Below, one piece after another: positions 36,198-43,461 of a DNA stretch of 64,000 nucleotides. A program made the position numbers and the translations under genes. This DNA comes from Myxosarcina sp. GI1 (lineage in GTDB: Bacteria > Cyanobacteriota > Cyanobacteriia > Cyanobacteriales > Xenococcaceae). Under the pieces are notes generated by a model, which ran no database searches, had not been told where the DNA came from, and saw nothing but the letters and a program-made list of their open reading frames with translations. Where the stretch lies: the NCBI RefSeq assembly GCF_000756305.1, contig NZ_JRFE01000026.1, forward strand, positions 174,923 to 238,922. Reading direction: 5' to 3'. Numbering within the stretch: position 1 is the first letter of the stretch; the number at the start of each line of letters is the position of its first letter.

Positions 36198-36562
36198 AAA
36201 ATATCAAGTCTTGCAATCGCCTGACTGCTAAGTATTTTAACAAAATGCGTTTATTAAAGGTGCGCTCGCTTTTTTGTGGCTAGATAATTTATTTTGGAAC
36301 TTATTTGATTTCTAATTATTTAGCTTACGATCGCTTTATCTTAACTAAACAGATAAACACCGAATTTATAATCGCTTCATTCTAAATTTAGGTGTCCTCA
36401 CGAATTTACGAGCATTTTTGCCTAAATTATATTGTTATTGACTACTGTTGAATGGCAATAGCTATAGTTATTTATTTTGCTTGTTTAATCAAAAAATTAT
36501 TTGAAACCATAACAACCATAAAAGCAATATTTAATTTTATTTCAAGTCTATACAAAATTAAT
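36198..36562. other. AT-rich intergenic region upstream of the pseudopilin gene
   Basis: About 365 bases between divergent genes. It includes an in-frame upstream extension of the pseudopilin gene to ATG 36452 that reads as a hydrophobic stretch; this is unlikely to be translated because it would bury the prepilin leader. No other gene or RNA is apparent. Confidence 0.4.
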
Positions 36563-38419
36563 ATGAATATTAATATGAATAATAAAGAATTTCATAAGCT
36601 TTTAAAACCACAAAAAGCCAATTCTGGCTTTACTCTTACTGAACTATTGGTCGGTTTAATCATGGGTTCAATAGTAATTGGTGCTATGGGTTTTGGTTTA
36701 ATGCAAGTATTGAGTATGACTAAAAGCGAAACTTCTAAATCTGCCGTTCGTAATGAAACCGCTCGTGCGATGGAGTTTATTTCCGATGAACTAAGACGTG
36801 CCCAAAGTATAGAAGTAAATACAGATATTACTTATCTGACAACTGCTGACAATCCTTCAACTGCTAATGTTGATGAGTCTATAGCACCAGATTATAATCT
36901 TCCTACTGGTGGCGAGGCAGTTTTAGCACTTCAGATACCAGAAGTTGCCCAAAGAGTAATTTATTCTGTAGCTCCACCACAAGGATATCAAAAATGGCGC
37001 GGTCCCCTAGTTATTTATCGCTGGGGTCCACAACTAAATGATGATGGTAGTTACGTTACAGATGCCTCATCTGCGGGTAGAGTAGATAATCCAAGCGGTT
37101 GGAGTAACCTGGCATTAATTGACGGTGTAGATGACATCGACCAATCTATAGACTGTGATGGAAATGGAACAAATGAAACGACCTACCAAGGTTTTTATGC
37201 TTGTGTTCTAGATGATGACGGAGATGGCATTACAGAAAATGCAACTGATACCAATGGTGATGGCGTAATCGATAACAACGACAGAGAAACAGCAGATACT
37301 AATGGCGATGGCGTGATAGTAACGGATTTTAATAGCGATGGCGTAATCGATAATGGTGATAGAGCAGATGTTGATGGAATTGCTATTACAGCACAGCTTT
37401 ACTTCACGGGAGGAATTGAAACAGTAAGTGGAGTAGCTAACAGTAACTACACGGCAAGTACCAGAACGGTAGCTAGAGCCAGAACTGCTCCAGATGACAA
37501 CTCTTATAATTTTACGAATTACATCTGGAGTTTCCAGGATTTGGGTGGAGCTTTCAGTTGTAAGAATGACGGTAGTGAATGGGTGATGAGAACTGACTTT
37601 GGTAGCAATTCTAACGATCCAAACGATACAACACCTTGGATTCGCGATCCCGATCGACAGCCTCAACCTATCACTGTAGATTCATCCAAGCCTCTCACTA
37701 TTACCTCTAGTCCTATTGGGCAAACCAACTGTAATAGCAGAGGGAATGATTATTTAATCGATCCTAGTACTGGAGTAGACGCTGACCCTCAAACTGCTAC
37801 AAGTGCTACTGGTAAAAATGCAGATGATTCTTGGCAAACTCTCAGTCAATATGATGTTAAAGTATCTCATACTATAGATTTTAAAGATCCTAGAACGTTT
37901 AATGGCGATCTTTATGGAGATAGTTATGATCAGACGGAGGTAAAGACTGACGATCCTACCGTTCAATTTCTGAAAAAGGGTAGTTTGATACCAAATTATG
38001 GTGGATTTGATGCTGATGGTGATGGAGTAATAACAGTTAGCGATGCTTCTAACGACCAACCTTCTTTAGGTCGATTTTTATATGGAAAAGGTTATGCACA
38101 ATTTGTTCCCACTACTGCTAGTGATGGTACTACTATTACCAATCCAGATCATCCTGAAGCACAGTTTAAAATAATCGACTCTTCCGATCCTAGTACTAGT
38201 GGTTATCCTCCAGATGCCAAATTTCTTGGAGACGATCAACGTATTATTGCTTTTGAAGTAGGTCAAACTGATACACAATTGGCTAACGGTAGCGATAATC
38301 CAGGATTCGATCTACAAGACAATATTTTTGTTGTTACTTCTGATGTTTTTGAAAAAAAATTCAATTCTTGTGCTTTCTCAGGAAATTGTGCTTCGGAATC
38401 TGACCTTTACTCTGAATAG
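36563..38419 (+). CDS. large pseudopilin (HpsC-like) with Ca-binding-type repeats
   Basis: A 618-residue protein. The start is placed at ATG 36563 (36575 is equally possible) so that a short basic leader precedes the type III signal ANSG|FTLTELLVGLIMGSIVIG, the site for prepilin peptidase. A long extracytoplasmic domain follows. It contains DxDGDG and DxNGDG loops: LDDDGDGITENATDTNGDG, DTNGDGVIDNNDR, DFNSDGVIDNGDR and DADGDGVITVSD, in the style of dockerin or thrombospondin-3 calcium loops. Large pseudopilins of this kind (HpsC) are part of the hormogonium polysaccharide secretion systems. The call to HpsC is by size and context. It is convergent with the other pseudopilin genes. Confidence 0.8.
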   Translation: MNINMNNKEFHKLLKPQKANSGFTLTELLVGLIMGSIVIGAMGFGLMQVLSMTKSETSKSAVRNETARAMEFISDELRRAQSIEVNTDITYLTTADNPSTANVDESIAPDYNLPTGGEAVLALQIPEVAQRVIYSVAPPQGYQKWRGPLVIYRWGPQLNDDGSYVTDASSAGRVDNPSGWSNLALIDGVDDIDQSIDCDGNGTNETTYQGFYACVLDDDGDGITENATDTNGDGVIDNNDRETADTNGDGVIVTDFNSDGVIDNGDRADVDGIAITAQLYFTGGIETVSGVANSNYTASTRTVARARTAPDDNSYNFTNYIWSFQDLGGAFSCKNDGSEWVMRTDFGSNSNDPNDTTPWIRDPDRQPQPITVDSSKPLTITSSPIGQTNCNSRGNDYLIDPSTGVDADPQTATSATGKNADDSWQTLSQYDVKVSHTIDFKDPRTFNGDLYGDSYDQTEVKTDDPTVQFLKKGSLIPNYGGFDADGDGVITVSDASNDQPSLGRFLYGKGYAQFVPTTASDGTTITNPDHPEAQFKIIDSSDPSTSGYPPDAKFLGDDQRIIAFEVGQTDTQLANGSDNPGFDLQDNIFVVTSDVFEKKFNSCAFSGNCASESDLYSE

Positions 38420-38553
38420 TCGCTATGATACTAGTACTCAATAATTTACTAATAAGAGCATATTATAGTGAATATTTTTCGACTAGGCTGGATGCCTAAA
38501 CATCAAGTTTTTCAGACACTCTCTAAACTAGAAAATAGCTCGATTCTAATTTC

Positions 38554-39063
38554 TTAGTTTTCTGTCTGACAATTGTTAGCCGATACCGAACCAGTTTTGC
38601 CACCAGTGTAATCACCAGTTCTACTAATACCTAAACCAAGAGAAATTACAAAGCATTTTTGGCTATCGGTTCCGTCAGAGGACAAAACTATAGTTCCCAT
38701 TTTGGTAGTATTACCTTTACCTGAAAAGTTTATGTTTGGCGGAGTACCAGATAGATTAGTTCTAATGTCTATATTGTCGTCAATTACTCGATTAGCCAAC
38801 AGACAATTAGGTGCATTGCCAGACAAAATTTTGGTAGTAGGATTAATGTTTATGCGACATATTTTTCCTTGTCGCATAGCTTGTCTTTGTGTTTCTTTAA
38901 TTGCTCCTTCTACTTTATCTAAAGCTGCACTAACGCGATAACGATTTAATAACCCAAGCAAATTAGGAGCAGCGATCGCAGCTATAACACCAACGATTAT
39001 AAGAGTGATTAATAATTCGGCAAGAGTAAAGCCTCGATTTCGAGCTTTTTGAAAACAAAACAT
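38554..39063 (-). CDS. GspH/FimT-like minor pseudopilin, copy 1
   Basis: A 169-residue protein with a type III leader, RNRG|FTLAELLITLIIVGVIAA, and the helix IAAPNLLGLLNRYRVSAALD. The C-terminal globular domain has strand pairs and a terminal region ending in NNCQTEN. It resembles GspH/FimT minor pilins that sit at the tip of a type II secretion pseudopilus or type IV pilus. It is the last gene in a minus-strand block and shares strong similarity with its neighbour (next entry): the helix, GTDSQKCFV, and LGLGISRTGDYTGG. Probably a tandem duplicate. Confidence 0.85.
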   Translation of the reverse strand: MFCFQKARNRGFTLAELLITLIIVGVIAAIAAPNLLGLLNRYRVSAALDKVEGAIKETQRQAMRQGKICRININPTTKILSGNAPNCLLANRVIDDNIDIRTNLSGTPPNINFSGKGNTTKMGTIVLSSDGTDSQKCFVISLGLGISRTGDYTGGKTGSVSANNCQTEN

Positions 39064-39116
39064 AGAAAAATATTGACACTATACTTAAATATTTTTGAAC
39101 CCCAAGCAAATGCTAT

Positions 39117-39608
39117 CTATTGGCAGTTAGCCTCAGCTAAAGCGCCTGTAGGATCGCCAGAGTAATCACCCGTTCGGATCAAACCCAAACCAGCATTCAT
39201 AACCAAACATTTTTGACTATCAGTACCGTCAGGCATTGACACTACCAAAATTGCAGAATTGTTAGTATTGCCTTTACCAGAAAAAGTAATTGCATTTAAG
39301 TTTGAGTTAAAATTGATTGAGTTTTTTAAACTACGAGTACTCAATAAGCAACCACCCGAAATAGCATTATCATTGTCTGTGGTGTCAATTGTAATATTGC
39401 AAGATCTGCCACTACGCATCGCCTGTCGTTGTGCTTCTCTAATTGCTCCTTCAATATCACCTATAGCAGTATTAATTCGGTTACGATTTAGCAATCCTAG
39501 CAAATTGGGAGCAGCGATCGCTGCAATTACACCAACTACAATGATAGTAATCAGCATTTCCATAAGAGTAAAACCGCTGTTTTTTTTATGAACAAGCGAG
39601 AGCAACAT
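39117..39608 (-). CDS. GspH/FimT-like minor pseudopilin, copy 2
   Basis: A 163-residue protein with leader KKNSG|FTLMEMLITIIVVGVIAA and the same domain plan as the previous entry, including RQAMRSGRSC, GTDSQKCLV and GLGLIRTGDYSGDP. The start overlaps the end of the HpsB-like gene upstream by 23 bases, so translation is probably coupled. The gap to the downstream copy is 53 bases. It likely works in the same pseudopilus as its neighbours. Confidence 0.85.
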   Translation of the reverse strand: MLLSLVHKKNSGFTLMEMLITIIVVGVIAAIAAPNLLGLLNRNRINTAIGDIEGAIREAQRQAMRSGRSCNITIDTTDNDNAISGGCLLSTRSLKNSINFNSNLNAITFSGKGNTNNSAILVVSMPDGTDSQKCLVMNAGLGLIRTGDYSGDPTGALAEANCQ

Positions 39609-40188
39609 CAGGTATGACCTCTACGTATGTGTCTGCAATTGGATTATCGCCAGTAAGATCTGTAGAACCTATAGAATCAACAAAGTTGGTTCCATCCCAC
39701 TCCCATACTTGATATCTTATTTTTAAAGTTCTATGTGGAAAAACGCTGCCGCTATTACTGACATGAAAACGTCTCAAACCTAATTCTTTTCCCGTACCAT
39801 CTGATCTTATTGTTTTAGTTACTTTGGTTGTTGCATTATCTGCAAAAAATTTTCCTAAACCATCTGGTTCTGTACTATTATCAAGTGTTTGTAAGATATT
39901 CCATAAACCATCAGCATATCCACCTGCATAGTTAGCAGGTGTGCAGTTACCAGTAAGACCGTTGCTACTTCCTAGCTGATTGATTCTTTCTATATCTTCT
40001 TGAATTAATTGATTTGCTCTTTGTTTTTCTTGTGCCTGAACTTTCATTGCCATCGCATAAACTAAACTTTGCATGGATACGGCAACAAAAGCTAAAGCAA
40101 TTAACAGAGAAATAATAACTTCTAAGGTAGTAAAACCGCGATCGCGATCTAATTTTTTGGACTTACACTTTATCAAATATTGCAGCAT
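39586..40188 (-). CDS. pseudopilin (GspI/PilV- or HpsB-like)
   Basis: A 200-residue protein with leader DRDRG|FTTLEVIISLLIALAFVA and a long helix VSMQSLVYAMAMKVQAQEKQ. The globular part holds two cysteines, in NCTPANYAGGYADG and at the end (DVALACS). In size and helix it resembles PilV/GspI or the HpsB group of secretion pseudopilins. It lies between a PilX-like gene (one base away) and the two GspH-like genes. The four form one compact minus-strand operon. Confidence 0.8.
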   Translation of the reverse strand: MLQYLIKCKSKKLDRDRGFTTLEVIISLLIALAFVAVSMQSLVYAMAMKVQAQEKQRANQLIQEDIERINQLGSSNGLTGNCTPANYAGGYADGLWNILQTLDNSTEPDGLGKFFADNATTKVTKTIRSDGTGKELGLRRFHVSNSGSVFPHRTLKIRYQVWEWDGTNFVDSIGSTDLTGDNPIADTYVEVIPDVALACS

Positions 40189-40189
40189 T

Positions 40190-41644
40190 TTATTCTACTT
40201 CCTCTCTTTGCCAGTTGGTCGGACTACCTGTAAGGGGTCTAGGCGATATCTCATCACTGGTAGAATACAAATTGTATGAACTTTGAAATCCATCTGTAGT
40301 GCTGGTTTCATCAGTTTGAATGTTAACAACTGTTCCTCCACTATTATTAAAAGTGTTTATCCACATAGCCCCATTAATATTGACAGTGCCACCACCAGTA
40401 ATATTTACTGTCGCACTTGGTGCATGGATAAAAGCTTCTATATTGACAGTCCCGCCTCCAGTGGCGATATTAATATTTCTTGTACTACTATCGTCAATAA
40501 AAATTTCCAGATTGTTAGAGGATATAAGATTGGAAGTAGTGCTGTAATTTCCGATGTTGACACTATTTCCAGCAGTTGAATTAGTAATGTCTAAATTTCC
40601 TTTAACATAAACTGTAACTTTAGAAGTACCGTCAGCTGCAAAATCGGCATCTGTAATGTTGAGATCGTTATCTGCTACATAAAAAAATCTGTCATCATTT
40701 TGATTATCTGCCGAACTAGTAGGTAAAAGCGTATCAGTAGTAATAGATAAGCTTGCAAGAGTATTTTTATTGCTGGCAGAAATAGCACCTTCATTGATGA
40801 TTGGTGGTAAATCGCGAGGATCGTATATGGCATTTTCACCATCTATACCAGCTATAAAAGGACAGCCACCCCCAGAATCAGAAAGCACCACATTATCATC
40901 TGGATCTACCTCAAGTTCTCCAGCATTTCCAAAGTTGTTGCTGGCGAGCGCTCCATTTCCTATCCATAACGCAGGAGCAAGATTTTCTAAGTCATTAACA
41001 CGCAGAGGAATTTCAACCTCTATCTGAGCTTCGCTACCATCCAAGCTTCTCCCTTGGACTGTTAAAAGCCCTCTAGCATCGCTTTCATTATCTCCATCTG
41101 TATCGTTATCGGCATCGTCGCTTACATCAAAAACACCATTATCGTTTGTGTCATCAAGAACACCATCGCCATCTGCATCACCAACATTACCATCAATATC
41201 GTATTCATATTGAATAATTCTATATTGACCGATAGAAGCATCTACCGTACCGTCAGTATTAAAATCCTCGGTTATTTCCCACCATTTATTAATGTTATAA
41301 ACAGCAGCAGCAGTTCCTCCATCTGCCCAACCATTTGGAGTAGTAGTAATATCATTGCAGGTTTCAGCCAAGACATCAGCAGTATTCCACTGGTTTAAAT
41401 TGTAAACTGTCAAGATTCGATTATTGTTTAACAGTTCTCTATAGCGAGCAATTCCTATTTCAGCGATCGCAAAAGCATCGGCAGAACTATTTTGAGAAAT
41501 AGCCGTTAAATTTTCTTCATTAGATCTAACAATATTAGCTACACCCAATAAAATCATTATCAAGCCAATAGCAATAACGACAGGCAGGACAAAACCTTCA
41601 TCCCTTGCTCGACGAATTAATAATGTTTTTAATAACAATTTCAT
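40190..41644 (-). CDS. PilX-like pilus assembly protein with Ca-binding-type loops
   Basis: A 484-residue protein that starts LLIRRARDEGFVLPVVIAIG, the PilX-type N-terminus with one membrane helix. Near residues 150-200 it carries a dense run of DxDxDG loops (DIDGNVGDADGDGVLDD, DDADNDTDGDNESD), like the HpsC-like partner across the locus. The C-terminal ~200 residues form beta-solenoid-like repeats (NINIATGGGTVNIEAFIHAP, SATVNITGGGTVNING). It is first in the four-gene operon. It is probably a tip or adhesin subunit of the pseudopilus; the family is named by analogy with PilX. Confidence 0.78.
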   Translation of the reverse strand: MKLLLKTLLIRRARDEGFVLPVVIAIGLIMILLGVANIVRSNEENLTAISQNSSADAFAIAEIGIARYRELLNNNRILTVYNLNQWNTADVLAETCNDITTTPNGWADGGTAAAVYNINKWWEITEDFNTDGTVDASIGQYRIIQYEYDIDGNVGDADGDGVLDDTNDNGVFDVSDDADNDTDGDNESDARGLLTVQGRSLDGSEAQIEVEIPLRVNDLENLAPALWIGNGALASNNFGNAGELEVDPDDNVVLSDSGGGCPFIAGIDGENAIYDPRDLPPIINEGAISASNKNTLASLSITTDTLLPTSSADNQNDDRFFYVADNDLNITDADFAADGTSKVTVYVKGNLDITNSTAGNSVNIGNYSTTSNLISSNNLEIFIDDSSTRNINIATGGGTVNIEAFIHAPSATVNITGGGTVNINGAMWINTFNNSGGTVVNIQTDETSTTDGFQSSYNLYSTSDEISPRPLTGSPTNWQREEVE

Positions 41645-41860
41645 GTAAAAACTAAAGATAGAGACAAATAGGCACTATTTGATAGTTTGGCTTAAAAAAT
41701 TTCTATCTAGTGCGATCGCGATCGTTGACAAAGTCAAAAAAATCTATCAAGTTGAATAGAAAGAAAAATTGTATTTAGTAGCGCGATCGCGAATTACCTT
41801 ATTAGTTTTCTTAGTTGCGATCGCTTTATTATTTAATTAAGTAAACGTTGAAAGAAATTT

Positions 41861-42082
41861 ATGAAAGCAGAGTTGACAGCGATCGTAGAAGCAGCAACCG
41901 AAGGCGGATACTGGTCTATTTGCCCAGAAATTCCCGGTGCTAATGGTCAAGGCGAAACTATCGAGAAAGCCAAAGAAAGTTTAAAGAATGCTATTCAACT
42001 CATTTTTGAAGATTGCTTAATAGATATCCGAAGGAGACTACCAAAAGATGCAGTTGAAATTAAAGTTATCGAAAGCGATTAA
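41861..42082 (+). CDS. HicB-family antitoxin-like protein, orphan
   Basis: A 73-residue protein with the HicB partial RNase H-like fold: LTAIVEAATEGGYWSICPEI, PGANGQGETIEKAKESLKNA, then LIFEDCLIDIRR. The C-terminal DNA-binding domain found in many HicBs is absent, as in the short HicB subgroup. No HicA toxin lies on either side; the following gene is a convergent PIN toxin overlapping by 17 bases. It may be a stand-alone antitoxin or act in trans. Confidence 0.8.
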   Translation: MKAELTAIVEAATEGGYWSICPEIPGANGQGETIEKAKESLKNAIQLIFEDCLIDIRRRLPKDAVEIKVIESD

Positions 42083-42476
42083 GAGACTCTTCTAGTGTAA
42101 CAATTTCGATCTCGCGAAATGGGTTTAATACCAATAAATCGACATCGCCTGTAACGATAAACTCAGCATCGCCATTAACTGCTAACTCTAAAAATTTATC
42201 ATCCTTAGTATCTCCACAAGCTTTAATCTCTTCTTTAATATCAATGGGTTGGCACTCATTAGCTAACTTGAATAAGAATATATTGCGTTCTTCTATAGTT
42301 AGATAGCGGTCGAATTTGCGACGAGCCAAAACTCTTTGTAATTCTGAGAACGTAACTTCCGAATACAAAAGTATTTCTTGCTCGAAGGCTAGATTTACAG
42401 CTTGAAACGGTACTGAGGTTTTTATTAATAATGCACTAACAAAAACATTATTATCAATTACTATTCTCTTCTTCAT
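42066..42476 (-). CDS. PIN-domain toxin (type II toxin-antitoxin)
   Basis: A 136-residue PIN-domain protein of the putative-toxin COG1569 type: KKRIVIDNNVFVSALLIKTS with the first catalytic Asp, EVTFSELQRVLARRKFDRYL with the Glu, and CGDTKDDKFLELAVNGDAEF followed by IVTGDVDLLVL with further Asps. PIN toxins cut RNA when freed from antitoxin. It overlaps its antitoxin gene by 23 bases and the orphan HicB-like gene by 17 at the 3' end. All catalytic acids are present, so it is likely functional. Confidence 0.88.
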   Translation of the reverse strand: MKKRIVIDNNVFVSALLIKTSVPFQAVNLAFEQEILLYSEVTFSELQRVLARRKFDRYLTIEERNIFLFKLANECQPIDIKEEIKACGDTKDDKFLELAVNGDAEFIVTGDVDLLVLNPFREIEIVTLEESLNRFR

Positions 42477-42687
42477 CAGCTAGAATACTGGCTAATATTT
42501 TTGGAGTTAAGCCCCTGGCTTCGGCTCTCGTGCCAATCTCAGCCATTACTTCAACTAAATTTTTGCTTACAAAAGAATTACGGAAAAATATTGCGATTAA
42601 AGACCTTATTTTTTGCTTTTCCGCTTCACTAGCTCGTTCAAAAGCTTCTTGTATATCCGAATCGACCTCAATGGTAATTTTGTTCAT
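42454..42687 (-). CDS. antitoxin partner of the PIN toxin
   Basis: A 77-residue protein: NKITIEVDSDIQEAFERASE, AEKQKIRSLIAIFFRNSF and an acidic tail (LADEEENSN). The opening strand and the helices fit a ribbon-helix-helix-like antitoxin often found with this PIN group. It starts at ATG 42687, directly in the end of a decayed PIN gene (TGA 42684-42686), and overlaps the toxin by 23 bases. The order antitoxin then toxin is usual. Confidence 0.85.
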   Translation of the reverse strand: MNKITIEVDSDIQEAFERASEAEKQKIRSLIAIFFRNSFVSKNLVEVMAEIGTRAEARGLTPKILASILADEEENSN

Positions 42688-42926
42688 CTTAGATAACTCC
42701 TGGTAAGCTCATACGTATTATTTACTATAGTAAGAGTTGTTAGTAACGATTTATATACTTTTAGAGAACCAAAGTTTTTAAGCTGTAAATTCTTTCGCGC
42801 TTCTTCTATAGCATAGGGACTGGTAACGCATTGCCCATATTTCTAAATAACAACAATCAGTTTCGCAACTTTACTTGTAGGTGCTGCTGCACTGAAAATA
42901 ATATTGGCATCGAGAAAAATTTTCAC
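42684..42926 (-). pseudogene. decayed PIN-domain toxin with in-frame TAG
   Basis: From GTG 42926 the frame reads KIFLDANIIFSAAAPTSKV and then AKLIVVI before a TAG at 42843-42845. In the same frame after the stop it continues KYGQCVTSPYAIEEARKNLQ and LKNFGSLKVYKSLLTT, both parts of a PIN-like protein, and ends at TGA 42684 inside the start of the next antitoxin. The C-terminal half of the PIN domain is missing. So the gene has one nonsense mutation and lost its 3' end where another module begins. Confidence 0.8.
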
Positions 42927-43034
42927 TACAAATCGAATTCTTCAAGCTCGTCTTCATTCTGCTCGGCAAATTCTTTCAAGCGATCGCTGCTGTAAATTTC
43001 TACGGAAAATGGTAATGCTTCTGAGGTTGAGATT
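42926..43034 (-). pseudogene. antitoxin remnant of the decayed PIN module
   Basis: The frame just upstream of the decayed PIN toxin reads VEIYSSDRLKEFAEQNEDEL and ends EEFDL, TAG overlapping the GTG of the PIN gene, the position expected for its antitoxin. It has no start codon: an in-frame TAA lies just upstream. Only the C-terminal ~30 codons remain. Its 5' boundary is uncertain because it meets a HigB remnant on the other strand near 43005. Confidence 0.6.
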
Positions 43035-43049
43035 GTCGATTATCATTAA
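43005..43049 (+). pseudogene. higB: 3' remnant of a HigB toxin
   Basis: Before the HigA gene the plus strand reads ENGNASEVEIVDYH then TAA (43047-43049), matching the C-terminal strand and DxEIVDYH ending of HigB toxins. Nothing upstream continues the frame: a TAA lies a few codons before. Only the last 14 codons survive, joined to the decayed PIN module on the opposite strand. Confidence 0.75.
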
Positions 43050-43086
43050 CGAACATTGAGCAATGAAATATTACAGGAGGCATTTC

Positions 43087-43398
43087 ATGAGTGATGAACT
43101 ATTGCATAATCCAATGGCAGGAGAAATTCTCAAAGAAGAATTTCTTGAAGAAATCGGTATGAGTCAAAATGCTTTGGCAAAGGCAATTGGTGTCCCCTTT
43201 AATTGTATTCATGCGATCGTTAAAGGTACTCACCGTATTACTGCTGATACCGATCTAAGATTATGTCGCTTCTTTAATTTATCAGAGGGGTATTTTTTAA
43301 GATTACAAAATGCCTATGAAACAATGGAAGCCAAGCGAAAATTAGGAGAGCAATTAACAGTGATCGAGCCTTATATGCCAGAAGCTGTACTGCAATAG
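43087..43398 (+). CDS. higA: HigA-family antitoxin, orphan
   Basis: A 103-residue XRE-type regulator from ATG 43087, with AGGAGG 7-12 bases upstream. It reads NPMAGEILKEEFLEEIGMSQ, NALAKAIGVPFNCIHAIVKG and THRITADTDLRLCRFFNLSE, the HigA/VapI layout. Unlike active HigBA operons its toxin is gone, except for a 14-codon relic directly upstream. An earlier in-frame ATG (43063) adds eight residues and spans the ribosome binding site. It may still repress its promoter or neutralise HigB toxins made elsewhere. Confidence 0.87.
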   Translation: MSDELLHNPMAGEILKEEFLEEIGMSQNALAKAIGVPFNCIHAIVKGTHRITADTDLRLCRFFNLSEGYFLRLQNAYETMEAKRKLGEQLTVIEPYMPEAVLQ

Positions 43399-43461
43399 TT
43401 TAGTATTAGCTGTAGTTGATATTCGTAGAGAAGTGCTAAAAAAGATGCAAAGGCGATCGCG

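Noticed and set aside
36452-36562. Upstream extension of the HpsC-like pseudopilin to ATG 36452
   Set aside because: It would place a hydrophobic stretch before the basic prepilin leader and prevent normal processing.
37208-37666. 152-residue antisense frame inside the HpsC-like gene
   Set aside because: It is the complement of repetitive DGDG-encoding DNA; repeats of this type open antisense frames by chance.
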